From Bosea sp. RAC05 (lineage in GTDB: Bacteria > Pseudomonadota > Alphaproteobacteria > Rhizobiales > Beijerinckiaceae), in NCBI RefSeq assembly GCF_001713455.1, contig NZ_CP016464.1:1-64000 (forward strand): a stretch of DNA of 64,000 bases. The letters are read 5' to 3'. This document shows, one piece after another, positions 1 to 10,528 of this stretch. The notes below the pieces were generated by a model that saw nothing but the letters and a program-made list of their open reading frames with translations, was not told the origin of the DNA and did no database searches. The position numbers and the translations under genes are program-made. Numbering within the stretch: position 1 is the first letter of the stretch; each line of letters begins with the position of its first letter.

Positions 1-1665
1 GGCGGCGAACGGCCGGCCCGAGGCCAGCGCCGTCTGGACCCGCCCGGCGAGCACGATGCGCGCCGCGGCAAGCCCTTGCGGGCTCGGCCCCGCCGCGGCC
101 TTGGCGAGCGTCTCGACCGTGCCGAGGCGGGCGCTGGCGCGTTCGAGCTGCTGGCCGACGGCCACGACCGCGGCCTCCGCCCGCTTCGCCTGGGCGTTCA
201 GCTCGGCCAGCGCGGCGGCATCGGGGCTGCGAGCACCCGCGACCTCGTTGATCCGCGCCGTCGCGCCCTGCGCCGCGACGCCCGCCTTGGCGGCGGCGTC
301 GGAGGCAGCAGTGGCCTTCCTGTCCAGATCGGTGGCAGCGCTCTGCAGCGTGTCGAGACGGCTCTTCAGCTGCGCGACCTGCTCGGGCGACACAGCGGGC
401 GTCATGCGCGTCTGGACCAGTAGTACCAGCCCGGCCCCGACGACGCCGCCGACCAGCCCTGCCAGCAGCAGCGACGGCAGCCGCGAAGGCGCGCCTGCGG
501 GGGCCGCAGTGGCCGGAGCAGCGGCAGGTTGCGGTCCCTGGCGCAGGGCCTCGGCCGGGGCCGCCGGCTCGGCATGGGTCGCACCCGGATATTCGCGCGG
601 CAGCGCCTCGGTGGGCAGGACCGCCTCTGGCGGGACATCGCTGCCGGGCTCGCCCAGCTGTGGGGCGGGCGCGACGGCGGCAGGTTTCTCCTCGGCGGCC
701 GGGGTTGCCTCGACGGGCGCAGCGGGCTGCGTCTCCGGCGGCGTCACCTCCGTCGCGGTCGCCTCGATCGTCGGCGGAGTCCGGCCGGAGCGCGGCCCGG
801 ACTTGCCTTTTCGCGTGCCGGCGCTCTCCGGCTTCTCATCCGAGGGGCCGGCAGCCTGGCCATCCGGCTTAACGGGATCGTTCATCGCGTCCTTGTCCGT
901 CTCGACGCCCGACGGCGCAACATCGCCTTGTGTAGCATCCTCGCCGCGGCGATTGCGAGCGGACACTTGGTCCAGCGCCGCCAGCAGCGCCGCCTCCTCG
1001 GGATGCTCGGCCACCAGCACCGTGCTGGCGCCGGCCGCGATCAGCGGGGCCGCGACATCGACCGAGAGCACGACATGGGTGAGGTCGAGCAACGGCGCGA
1101 GCACGCCGGCCTCGCGGGCCAAAGCGAGGCAGGTGCGCGCGCCCCTCGCCGAGTAATGCAGCGCGCCCTCGACGCCGCCCTCGCGCAAAGCCGTCGCCGC
1201 CTGCTCCGGAAAGGCCGGCACCGCCTCGGCCGCATAGGCGACCCAGGTCGCCACCTCGCAACCGGCCTGCATCAGGCGCTCGCCGACATCCTCGTGCCGG
1301 TCGCGCCCGACGATCAGGAGGACCCGCGCCGGGACGGGCAGGGTGTCGCGGACGAGCGCGATCAGATCGTCGCGATTGCCGCCGGCGCTGCGCGACTCCG
1401 CGAACCCCGCCTCGCGCACCTTGCCGGCCGTGCGGCTTCCGACGCTGAACACCGGCAGCGACCGCATCGTGGCCGGCAGATCGGCCAGTGCGGCCACCGC
1501 ATTGCCGCTGGTCAGGACGAGCGCGGCGAAGGGTCCTTCCGGCGCCGGCTCCGGCAGTCGCGACACGGCAAAGAGCGGCGCCGGAACGGGCTCGTAGCCA
1601 TGGACGCGCAACGCGGCGGCGGTGCGTTCGGCCTCGGCCGGCGGTCGGAACACGAAGATGCGCAT
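1..1665 (-). CDS. hemD: Uroporphyrinogen-III synthase fused to a mitofilin-like membrane protein (3' end outside window)
   Basis: One uninterrupted frame runs from an ATG at 1665 off the window edge, at least 555 codons. Residues 1 to about 230 resemble HemD, which cyclises hydroxymethylbilane to uroporphyrinogen III in haem and cobalamin synthesis: the start [16 protein letters not shown], the SGNAV segment and the VGSRTA segment are family-like. A Pro/Ala/Glu-rich linker follows to about residue 395, then one membrane helix (about 396-418, bases 480 to 412), then an Ala-rich coiled coil, the layout of alphaproteobacterial mitofilin (Mic60-like, COG4223) proteins. An in-frame ATG at 885, preceded by AAGGA, could allow separate translation of the membrane part. 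The gene is divergent from tsaD. HemD sequences diverge widely, so that call rests partly on context. Confidence 0.8.
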   Translation of the reverse strand, partial: MRIFVFRPPAEAERTAAALRVHGYEPVPAPLFAVSRLPEPAPEGPFAALVLTSGNAVAALADLPATMRSLPVFSVGSRTAGKVREAGFAESRSAGGNRDDLIALVRDTLPVPARVLLIVGRDRHEDVGERLMQAGCEVATWVAYAAEAVPAFPEQAATALREGGVEGALHYSARGARTCLALAREAGVLAPLLDLTHVVLSVDVAAPLIAAGASTVLVAEHPEEAALLAALDQVSARNRRGEDATQGDVAPSGVETDKDAMNDPVKPDGQAAGPSDEKPESAGTRKGKSGPRSGRTPPTIEATATEVTPPETQPAAPVEATPAAEEKPAAVAPAPQLGEPGSDVPPEAVLPTEALPREYPGATHAEPAAPAEALRQGPQPAAAPATAAPAGAPSRLPSLLLAGLVGGVVGAGLVLLVQTRMTPAVSPEQVAQLKSRLDTLQSAATDLDRKATAASDAAAKAGVAAQGATARINEVAGARSPDAAALAELNAQAKRAEAAVVAVGQQLERASARLGTVETLAKAAAGPSPQGLAAARIVLAGRVQTALASGRPFAA

Positions 1666-1869
1666 GCGCTGTCCTTCTCGCTCGGGCCCATGTCGCCGGC
1701 CCTCGCCGCCATCCATCCCGCGCCGCGCCGCGTCACGCAAGGCGCCGCCCCCTTGGCCTTCGGGCCGCTCGCGCACTATAGGTGGACATCACCGGCCCGC
1801 TGCTGCCGGACGAAAACCCGCCGGCTTCGCGCCCCTCGCCATCCCGTTGCCGAGACCCATCGATCGATC

Positions 1870-2943
1870 ATGCGTGTTTTGGGCATAGAGACGACTTGTG
1901 ACGAGACCGCGGCTGCGATCGTCTCGGTCGAGCGCTCCGGCGAGGTCAAGATCCTCTCCAACGAAGTGCTGAGCCAGATCGCCGCCCACGCCGCCTATGG
2001 CGGGGTCGTCCCGGAGATCGCCGCGCGCGCCCATGTCGAGGCGATCGACCGCATCGTCGCCCGCGCCTTCGAGACCGCCGGCCTCGAGCCCGGCGAGATC
2101 GACGCGGTGGCGGCGGCCGCCGGCCCCGGCCTCGTCGGCGGCGTCATGGTCGGCCTGACCACGGCCAAGGCGATCGCGCTGGTGACGGGCAAGCCCTTCA
2201 TCGCAGTGAATCATCTCGAGGCCCATGCGCTGACGGCCCGGCTGACCGACAATCTCGCCTTTCCCTATCTGCTGCTGCTGGTCTCGGGCGGGCATACGCA
2301 GCTGCTCGCCGTGCGCGGCGTCGGCGACTACCTCAAGCTCGGCGGCACCATCGACGATGCGGTGGGCGAGGCCTTCGACAAGATCGCCAAGATGCTCGGC
2401 CTGCCCTATCCGGGTGGCCCCTCGGTCGAGCGCGAGGCGGCCAAGGGCGATCCCGAGCGCTTCGATTTCCCGCGGCCGATGCAGGGCCGGCCCAACCCGG
2501 ATTTCTCGCTCTCGGGGCTGAAGACGGCGGTGCGGCTCGTGGCCGAGCGGATCGCGCCGCTGTCGGACCGCGACGTCGCCGATCTCTGCGCCTCCTTCCA
2601 GGCGGCGATCGTCGACGTGCTCGTCGACCGGACGCGCGCGGGCATGCGGGCCTGCGCCGCGGCCGGCATCACGGCGAGCGCGCTGGTCGTCGCCGGCGGC
2701 GTGGCGGCCAACCAGCCGATCCGGCGCGGCCTGACACGGCTGGCCACCGAGGCGGGGCTCGCGATGATCGCCCCGCCCTTGCATCTGTGCGGCGACAACG
2801 GCGCGATGATCGCCTGGGCGGGAATCGAGCGGCTGCGGCTCGGCCTCGTCGACGACATGAGCGCGCTCGCCCGTCCGCGCTGGCCGCTGGACGAGCTGAA
2901 GCCGCGTGGGGATGCGGCAGCGGCCACCGGCGCGACCGGATGA
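1870..2943 (+). CDS. tsaD: tRNA N6-threonylcarbamoyladenosine synthase subunit TsaD
   Basis: TsaD transfers the threonylcarbamoyl group to A37 of tRNAs that read ANN codons, working with TsaB and TsaE in the cytoplasm. The 357-residue protein has the normal family length and starts [16 protein letters not shown]. It carries the metal-binding motif NHLEAH, the SGGHTQL loop and the C-terminal [12 protein letters not shown] nucleotide/metal segment. The ATG at 1870 matches the conserved family N-terminus; the open frame upstream is antisense to hemD and not part of the gene. The stop overlaps the gpsA start as ATGA, so the two are probably translationally coupled. Confidence 0.97.
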   Translation: MRVLGIETTCDETAAAIVSVERSGEVKILSNEVLSQIAAHAAYGGVVPEIAARAHVEAIDRIVARAFETAGLEPGEIDAVAAAAGPGLVGGVMVGLTTAKAIALVTGKPFIAVNHLEAHALTARLTDNLAFPYLLLLVSGGHTQLLAVRGVGDYLKLGGTIDDAVGEAFDKIAKMLGLPYPGGPSVEREAAKGDPERFDFPRPMQGRPNPDFSLSGLKTAVRLVAERIAPLSDRDVADLCASFQAAIVDVLVDRTRAGMRACAAAGITASALVVAGGVAANQPIRRGLTRLATEAGLAMIAPPLHLCGDNGAMIAWAGIERLRLGLVDDMSALARPRWPLDELKPRGDAAAATGATG

Positions 2944-3953
2944 GCGGCGCCGGGAGCCTCCAGACGATCGGCATCGTCGGCGCCGGGGCCTATGGCGCCG
3001 CGCTCGCCCTGGCCGCCGCCCGGGCTGGCCGCGACGTGCTGCTCTGGGCCCGCGACGCGACGGCGGTCGAGGCGATCTCGCGCACGCGGCAGGCCCCGCG
3101 CCTGCCGGGCGTGACGCTGCCCGACAGCGTCTCCGCCACCGCCTCCCTCTCCGATCTGCTCGCGGCGGACGCCCTGCTGCTGACCGTGCCGACCCAGAGC
3201 CTGCGGCAGGCCTGCGAGGCGCTCGGCCCCCGGCTGCCGGCCGACCGGCCGGTGATCTCCGCCGCCAAGGGCATCGAGCAGCGGACGGGGCTGTTCACCA
3301 CCCAGATCATCGCGCAGGCGCTGCCGGGCGCCCGGCCCGCCATCCTGTCGGGCCCGAGCTTCGCAGCCGATATCGGCAAGGGCCTGCCGACCGCAGTGAC
3401 GCTCGCCGCCACGGACGCGACGCTCGCGCAGGCGCTCGCCGAGGCGCTGAGTTCGCCGGCCTTCCGCATCTATCACAGCGCCGACCCCCGCGGCGTCGAG
3501 ATCGGCGGCGCCGCCAAGAACGTGCTCGCCATTGCGGCGGGCATCGCGATCGGGCTGGGCTATGGCGAGAGTGCGCGTGCGGCGCTGGTCGCGCGCGGCT
3601 TCGCCGAGCTGCGCCGCTTCGGCCAGGCGCACGGCGCGCAAAGCGAGACGCTGATGGGTCTCTCGGGGCTCGGCGATGTCGTGCTGAGCTGCGCCTCGCC
3701 GCAGTCGCGCAACTTCGCCTTCGGGCTCGCGCTCGGCCAGGGCCGCAGCGTCACGCAGGCGGCCGGCGGCACTCTGGCGGAAGGCGCCTTCACCGCCCAG
3801 ATACTGGCGCAGATGGCTGAAGTCGGCGGCGTCGACATGCCGATCGCGGAAGCGGTCGCCGGCATCATCGACGGCACGATCGGCGTGCGCGAGGCGGTCA
3901 CCGGGCTGCTCGCCCGGCCGCTGCGGGCCGAACGGGAACGGGAGAGCGAGTGA
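2940..3953 (+). CDS. gpsA: NAD(P)-dependent glycerol-3-phosphate dehydrogenase
   Basis: GpsA reduces dihydroxyacetone phosphate to sn-glycerol-3-phosphate for phospholipid synthesis. The 337-residue protein opens with a Rossmann fold ([10 protein letters not shown], residues about 11-20). It has the SGPSFAADI substrate loop and the catalytic-lysine segment [13 protein letters not shown], then the C-terminal helical domain with GLGDVVLSC. The start ATG overlaps the tsaD stop and the stop overlaps the next ATG, so tsaD, gpsA and the small gene behind them look like one operon. Confidence 0.96.
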   Translation: MSGAGSLQTIGIVGAGAYGAALALAAARAGRDVLLWARDATAVEAISRTRQAPRLPGVTLPDSVSATASLSDLLAADALLLTVPTQSLRQACEALGPRLPADRPVISAAKGIEQRTGLFTTQIIAQALPGARPAILSGPSFAADIGKGLPTAVTLAATDATLAQALAEALSSPAFRIYHSADPRGVEIGGAAKNVLAIAAGIAIGLGYGESARAALVARGFAELRRFGQAHGAQSETLMGLSGLGDVVLSCASPQSRNFAFGLALGQGRSVTQAAGGTLAEGAFTAQILAQMAEVGGVDMPIAEAVAGIIDGTIGVREAVTGLLARPLRAERERESE

Positions 3954-4288
3954 TGGCGGGCGACTGGTCGGATCTGACGAAGCGGGTGGCACGCGGCATC
4001 GCCGAGGTGCGCAAGACGACCGGCTCGGACCTCGTCGCCGAGAGCGAGCCCGTGCCGCTGGCGGGCCGCATCGCCCAGCCGGTGATCCAGCACCGCCGCC
4101 GCCGCGCGGAAGGCACGCATCGCTTCGTGCTGATCCTGCCCTTCGGCGAGGCCGAGGTCCGCGTCGAGCTCGACCCGCAGGACTACGCCGCCCTGACCCG
4201 CGAGATGGTGCGCTTCTGGAACGTGCAGGGGCCGGAAGCCTCGAAGCCTCCGGTGCCGCTGGCACAGGACGCGGAGCAGGACGACTGA
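3953..4288 (+). CDS. Conserved hypothetical protein downstream of gpsA
   Basis: A 111-residue soluble protein that I do not recognise. The ATG at 3953 overlaps the gpsA stop (TGATG), which argues for coupled translation and a real gene; a GTG three bases upstream is a less likely start. The N-terminal half is basic with an HRRRRAEG run near residue 43. A short beta-rich segment (HRFVLILPFGEAEVRVELD) follows, then an acidic tail ending AEQDD. There is no signal peptide, membrane segment or catalytic motif. Confidence 0.7.
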   Translation: MAGDWSDLTKRVARGIAEVRKTTGSDLVAESEPVPLAGRIAQPVIQHRRRRAEGTHRFVLILPFGEAEVRVELDPQDYAALTREMVRFWNVQGPEASKPPVPLAQDAEQDD

Positions 4289-4361
4289 GCGCGCCCATAG
4301 GCATCCGGCCCGGATTTCGCTATCGACGGATCTCGTCCACGCCACCCCGCGAGAGCACGCC

Positions 4362-4769
4362 ATGGCCCATTGGCTCGTCAAATCCGAACCCTCGAAATGG
4401 TCCTGGGACCAGCAGGTCGCGGCCGGCGCGGCCGGCACCCATTGGGACGGCGTCAAGAACCACACCGCCAAGCTCAACCTGATGGGCATGACGCAGGGCG
4501 AGCAGGTCTTCTTCTACCATTCCAACGAGGGGCTCGAGGTCGTCGGCATCGTCGAGGTCATCAAGGAGGCCTATATCTGGATCCCCGGCGAGCCCTGGGT
4601 GCTGGTCGATTTCAAGGCGGTGAAGCCGCTGCCCAAGCCCGTCAGCCTCGCTCAGGTCAAGGCCGAGCCGAAGCTCGCCGAGATGTCGCTGGTGAAATCC
4701 TTCCGCCTCTCGGTCCAGCCGGTCACCGACGCCGAATGGGACATCGTCTGCAGGATGGGCGGGCTTTAG
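4362..4769 (+). CDS. EVE domain-containing protein
   Basis: A 135-residue single-domain EVE protein of the PUA-like fold, the family that includes human THYN1. EVE domains are thought to bind modified bases in DNA or RNA. The start MAHWLVKSEPSKWSWDQ, the GTHWDGVKN stretch, and FFYHSNEGLEVVGIVEV followed by PWVLVDFKAV are typical and cover the whole protein. Residues Trp, Tyr and Ser that line the base pocket in relatives are present. It stands alone, about 70 bases after the gpsA operon, with no linked restriction genes, so a housekeeping role is likelier than a defence role. Confidence 0.93.
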   Translation: MAHWLVKSEPSKWSWDQQVAAGAAGTHWDGVKNHTAKLNLMGMTQGEQVFFYHSNEGLEVVGIVEVIKEAYIWIPGEPWVLVDFKAVKPLPKPVSLAQVKAEPKLAEMSLVKSFRLSVQPVTDAEWDIVCRMGGL

Positions 4770-4808
4770 CGGCCCGCACCAGCCGGGGTTTACCGGAGCC
4801 GGCCTGCC

Positions 4809-5936
4809 CTAGGGGTAGTGGTGGCCGTAGTCCGGGTGCCCCTCCAGCGCTTTCGGACGATAGGGCCGTGTTTCGTCGAGGATCGGCACGGCGGGCGCCT
4901 TGAAGCGGGGCGGCACCGTGCCGAACACCGGTCGTCCCGCCTGCGAGCGCCTCGGAGGAATGAAGGCCTCGCGCGTGCCGGGCGTGAACGGAATCCAGCC
5001 GCTTTTGAGCTGGTCGTGCTGCTTGCCGAGCGGGTCCGGCGCCAGCGAGGCGGGCAGCGCCGGGTCGACGATGAGCGGCTGCGGAATCGCGGTCGCCTCG
5101 GTCAGCATCCAGTCCAGCGTGATGTCGGACAGGCCCATCTTCAGCCCGTAGCCGCCGCCGACATCGGTGTGGACGCCGGCGAACCAGACCTGCTTGATCC
5201 GGTCGGGATTCGCCGCATCCTCCTCCCACAGTTCCGGCGCGAAGGTCTTGCGGTTCTCGTCGATGGCGAGCGCCTGGCGGCCATGGGGCACGCCCTTGTT
5301 CAGCCGGTTGTTGTTGAAGCTGTGCCGGCCGAGCGTGAAGCCGTTCAAGCCCTTGACGCCGAGCGCCCGCACCGTGTCCCAGACGCCGACGAAAGTGGGC
5401 GGCAGCTCCTGCGAACCGTAGCGCCGCCGGAACGCCGCCGCCGCCTCGTGCCGCTTCGTCTCGTCGCGCTCCTGATAGACGCGCGTCACCGCCTCCTCGG
5501 CGATGGCGCGGACCTCATGCGCGAGGCTGCGCTCCAGCTCACTCCAGCGCGCGAGCTTTGGCAGGCCGGGCGGCACGCCGCACAGGCCGATGGCGCCGCC
5601 CAGGCTGCGGACCGTATAGGCGCCCCGGCTGAAGCCGAACAGGAAGACCTGGTCGCCGGGTTCGTAGCTCAGCAGCAGCGCCGTGTAGCAGTCGACGATG
5701 TTGGTGGTGATGCCATAGCCCGTGGCCTGCGACAGGATGTTGAGCGCGCGCCGGACGAGCCCGGGCTTCTCGCCGTCGGGATGGGCGCCCAGCCCCGGAT
5801 CGTAGAAGCAGATCTGCCGCGCAGGATCGGCATCGCGCGTGGCCTTGTAGAGCCGGTAGACATTCGTCCAGTCGATCGGGTTGTCGCCGCCGGCCTGCCC
5901 CGTGCCGTCCGAGAAGATGCAGATGTTCCTGGCCAT
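4809..5936 (-). CDS. DUF2235 alpha/beta-hydrolase-like protein
   Basis: A 375-residue protein of the DUF2235 family (T6SS phospholipase effector Tle1-like hydrolase fold). It starts MARNICIFSDGTGQ, typical of the family. The nucleophile elbow GFSRGAYT lies near residue 100, and a TFVGVWDTVRALG segment supplies conserved acidic residues. I chose ATG 5936 rather than GTG 5948 because the family start is MARN and a GGGG stretch sits upstream. No signal peptide, VgrG, PAAR or immunity-like neighbour is present, so it is probably an orphan cytoplasmic hydrolase. The substrate cannot be inferred. Confidence 0.9.
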   Translation of the reverse strand: MARNICIFSDGTGQAGGDNPIDWTNVYRLYKATRDADPARQICFYDPGLGAHPDGEKPGLVRRALNILSQATGYGITTNIVDCYTALLLSYEPGDQVFLFGFSRGAYTVRSLGGAIGLCGVPPGLPKLARWSELERSLAHEVRAIAEEAVTRVYQERDETKRHEAAAAFRRRYGSQELPPTFVGVWDTVRALGVKGLNGFTLGRHSFNNNRLNKGVPHGRQALAIDENRKTFAPELWEEDAANPDRIKQVWFAGVHTDVGGGYGLKMGLSDITLDWMLTEATAIPQPLIVDPALPASLAPDPLGKQHDQLKSGWIPFTPGTREAFIPPRRSQAGRPVFGTVPPRFKAPAVPILDETRPYRPKALEGHPDYGHHYP

Positions 5937-6158
5937 GATCGCCCCCACCGCCGCAACGGGGAAACGCTACCGGATCCCCCTGAAAACGCAATCATAGGTT
6001 GCAGGAACATGGGAGGGGACAAGCCTCTCTCCCCCGAAAGTGCGAGGCCGCGCGGCTTGCTGCGCCGCGCCATCGCCCTATGATGACGGCAGCGAACAAG
6101 AGGCCCGGACGCGCGCGTCCGCACCATCGCAAGGCCCAAGTCTGGGGAGGCGCCTGCC

Positions 6159-8111
<1,953 letters not shown>

Positions 8112-8702
8112 GCGTTCTCGGACCCACACCGTCATCCCGGGCCTGCCCCGGGATGACGGTGTGATTCCGGCGAAACCCGCGATGCCCTGACGCCGGGCAT
8201 AGCGCCGGCGGCTTATCCCCGCCGCCCGCACCCATGCCTAAGCTCCTCCCGTTCCGCCCGACCAAGGGGGCTGTCGCGAGGCATCGTGCGGCCGGGCGGA
8301 ATGCGGTGTCCGGGATGGAGGGCCCTCGCAGGGCCGGCCGCCCGGAGGGGCCGCTCGTCGCCGGGGCCTTCAGCCATCCCGGTCGTGACCGACCTTAATG
8401 GGCGGCGAGCGAAACCACAGAGAACCGCGCGTGGAGCCGGACGGCGGGCAGCCCCGCCGCCTCGATACTCGACATCGACACTCGACATCGGCACGCGGCC
8501 CAAGCCGCCACGCCGCCCGGCTCCGCGCACCCCTTTCGGGATGTGAATGAGGCGAAACCCCGCGGCGGGAGCCGGTCGGGGGATTTGGCATGGGCGATAA
8601 GGCCGCCCCCTGGTGAAAGGGGCGCGCCTGCGCCCGTCACGCCCGCTTATCCCCGCCTCGCAGAACCCACCGACAATGGCGCCCTTCCCCGAGGAGGCCG
8701 CC
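8112..8702 (+). other. 591-base gap without a credible gene
   Basis: The gap between acs and the candidate toxin gene holds the 8125-8163 palindrome and GC-rich, partly self-complementary sequence. A short duplicated motif (CTCGACATCG, twice around 8468-8490) is also present. Open frames on both strands here have no protein-like composition. The promoter of the following gene must lie here, but I cannot point to convincing -35/-10 elements. Confidence 0.5.
8125..8163. repeat. Perfect 17-bp hairpin (GTCATCCCGGG family)
   Basis: Arms 8125-8141 and 8147-8163 are exact reverse complements around a 5-base loop, starting 14 bases after the acs stop. It belongs to the intergenic GTCATCCCGGG/CCCGGGATGAC family also seen near 33701, 35111 and 52669. 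It has no T tract, so it may stabilise the acs mRNA 3' end or act as a weak terminator. Confidence 0.85.
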
Positions 8703-9860
8703 ATGTCGATCCGCCACCGCCATCCCCTCCATGAGGGCACCGAAGCCGCCGCGATCGCCCGGCTGCGCCGCAGCCTGATCCGCCTTCAGGACGAAACGCG
8801 CCTGCTGCGCCGCGATCTCCTGCGTCGCAAATACGACCCCTCCCAGCCGCGCGTCCCGGCCGGCTGCAGCGGCGGCGGGCAGTGGACCAGCGGCGCGGGC
8901 GGCGGTGGCAGTCCCCGCCCCATGCCCGGCTTCGGGCCGGAGGGCGGGCTGGCGGATGCCGGCCCCGAAGACGGCTTTATCGTCGACGAGACCGGCGAGG
9001 AAACCTGGGCCTTCTACGAGGAAAGCCGCGACGAGGCAGGCGCGGTCGCGGAACGCGCCGTCGTCAACCGCGACGGAAGCACGATCCATTCCGAATACGC
9101 CGCCTCCCGCCAAACCGGCTTCGACGAGCGCCACACCGTCACGACACCCGAGGGCGACAAGGTCACCTTCGAGACGACCGAGCGCACCCAGACGATGCGG
9201 GTTGGAGGGCCCGACGGCGATGTGATTGCGAGGTCCGTCTGGACGCCGGACGGAGCGTCAGCGCAGGTCACGGTGCAGCCGGTCTTTGCCGACAAACTTC
9301 TCGCCAACGGAGCGGTCCTTTTCGGCTGGCTGTCGTCCCAAAACGGCGATGGCCTGCAAGCCGTTATGGGCTTCAATGCCCGCGAGTTCAGGCCCGGCAC
9401 CAGCAATAGCCTCCAGCTTGGCTATGTCGGGCAACTGAGCGAAGAGGAGGTCGAAGCGGCCTGTTATCGCTGGCGCCAGGTCGAGGGCTTTGCGGCAAGG
9501 GCCGCCAATGCTGCAGGGCCGGTCTCGCAGTATCCTTCGATGGCCGTCTACGGGACGGCCGTCCATAGTCGCTTCAAAACATATATTGACGACCAGCACG
9601 ACTGGAGATTCCAAGCCGAACGATCATTCCTGAAAGAACAAGCCGAGCCAATGGTTGACCCGGTCCCGTATGGTTATCGTGGATCCGTCCGCGTAGATGC
9701 ATATGAGTATCGGGACGACGGCACACTATGCATTTACGATCTGAAGACAGGTAAATCGATAGTTCAGGACCGACGGGCGGAAATTCTAGCGACCGCTGTC
9801 TCTCGCGGCTTAGCTCCCATCCGGCGCGTCATTGTCACGGAGGTCAGACCACTGCGATGA
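8703..9860 (+). CDS. Putative modular toxin: GGQWT-motif N-terminus with RecB-like PD-(D/E)XK nuclease C-terminus
   Basis: A 385-residue protein. The ATG at 8703 follows GAGGAGG. Residues 1-40 form a charged, Arg-rich helix; residues about 46-66 contain RVPAGCSGGGQWTSGAGG, like the PAGNPDGGQWT motif I recall at the N-termini of many rhizobial accessory proteins. A Gly/Pro/acidic linker and a beta-rich middle (about 90-240) follow. The last 110 residues look like a RecB-family nuclease: GTAVHSRF, a Glu in FQAERSF, SVRVDAYEYRDDG and YDLKTGK supply the H, E, D and D-x-K pattern. There is no signal peptide. The C-terminal coding segment is far lower in G+C than the N-terminal one. The stop overlaps the next gene (ATGA). 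The toxin role is inference. Confidence 0.6.
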   Translation: MSIRHRHPLHEGTEAAAIARLRRSLIRLQDETRLLRRDLLRRKYDPSQPRVPAGCSGGGQWTSGAGGGGSPRPMPGFGPEGGLADAGPEDGFIVDETGEETWAFYEESRDEAGAVAERAVVNRDGSTIHSEYAASRQTGFDERHTVTTPEGDKVTFETTERTQTMRVGGPDGDVIARSVWTPDGASAQVTVQPVFADKLLANGAVLFGWLSSQNGDGLQAVMGFNAREFRPGTSNSLQLGYVGQLSEEEVEAACYRWRQVEGFAARAANAAGPVSQYPSMAVYGTAVHSRFKTYIDDQHDWRFQAERSFLKEQAEPMVDPVPYGYRGSVRVDAYEYRDDGTLCIYDLKTGKSIVQDRRAEILATAVSRGLAPIRRVIVTEVRPLR

Positions 9861-10528
9861 CGACGAAGAAGCAGGTCAAATCGCTATGGTCTGAACTGCT
9901 CGCACGGCAGGACGACCTCTTCCTCGCGGATCGGTTCGTGATTCTGAAGCCGCAACGGCATGTCACGCGGTCGATTTCGATCGACCGCAGTTGGGATGCG
10001 GACTACCCGCGCTTCTACTGGCATATCGGGCCTGCCTTCGATCCCGTTGGAGGCCTGGGCGGGCTGGGTCAGCAACCGATCTTCCTGGAGCGTGGCAAGC
10101 CGAACCGCTGGTCGCAGCAAGGGTTCGTCGACACGGTGTTCGATGCGCTCGAACGCCGCATCCTGCCCATGCTGCGGGGTGTTCACGATATCGATGACAT
10201 GATGCAGCTCGAGGGCGACGACTTCGAGTACATGCGGTGGCTCAACCACGATCAGCCCTGTCGGATCGCGGTCCTCGCTGCGCAGGGACGCTTCGAAGAC
10301 GTTCTCCCCATCTATGAGACCATCAAGGACTGGCACCTGACGATGACGGATGCCTGGCAGCCCCGTTTCGAGCGGGCCAGCCGGCTGGGCGCGCTCGTGG
10401 CGGCCGGGGATCGGGCGGGCGTCGCCGCCCTCCTCCATCAATGGGAAGAGGCGTTCATCGCCCGCAACCGGCTCGAAGCCATCTATGAGATGACGCCTTT
10501 CCCCTGTGAAGTCGGCCCCTCCGCCTGA
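9857..10528 (+). CDS. Unknown protein, candidate cognate immunity factor
   Basis: A 223-residue soluble protein whose ATG overlaps the stop of the nuclease-domain gene. I recognise no family. The N-terminal half is aromatic-rich and predicted alpha/beta (SISIDRSWDADYPRFYWHIG, then a GGLGGLG loop). The C-terminal half is helical (FEDVLPIYETIKDW; AALLHQWEEAFIARN). There is no signal peptide, membrane segment or DNA-binding motif. Tight coupling to a putative nuclease and the lack of a catalytic signature suggest an immunity protein, by analogy with polymorphic toxin loci; a helper or enzyme role is not excluded. Its stop directly abuts the stop of the convergent RND gene (TGATCA at 10526-10531). 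Confidence 0.55.
   Translation: MTTKKQVKSLWSELLARQDDLFLADRFVILKPQRHVTRSISIDRSWDADYPRFYWHIGPAFDPVGGLGGLGQQPIFLERGKPNRWSQQGFVDTVFDALERRILPMLRGVHDIDDMMQLEGDDFEYMRWLNHDQPCRIAVLAAQGRFEDVLPIYETIKDWHLTMTDAWQPRFERASRLGALVAAGDRAGVAALLHQWEEAFIARNRLEAIYEMTPFPCEVGPSA

Noticed and set aside
529..1869. Long plus-strand open frame leading into tsaD
   Set aside because: It is antisense to the HemD-mitofilin gene, is Arg/Gly-rich without family features, and TsaD proteins start at the ATG at 1870.
4362..5936. EVE protein plus DUF2235 as a defence island
   Set aside because: The genes are convergent, not co-transcribed, and neither has a restriction or nuclease partner here.
8213..8740. Minus-strand 175-codon frame in the acs to toxin gap
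   Set aside because: No ribosome site, random Arg/Gly/Pro composition, no recognisable motif.
8703..10528. Prophage remnant
   Set aside because: The GGQWT motif recalls phage head-morphogenesis proteins, but there is no portal, terminase, capsid, integrase or attachment site nearby.
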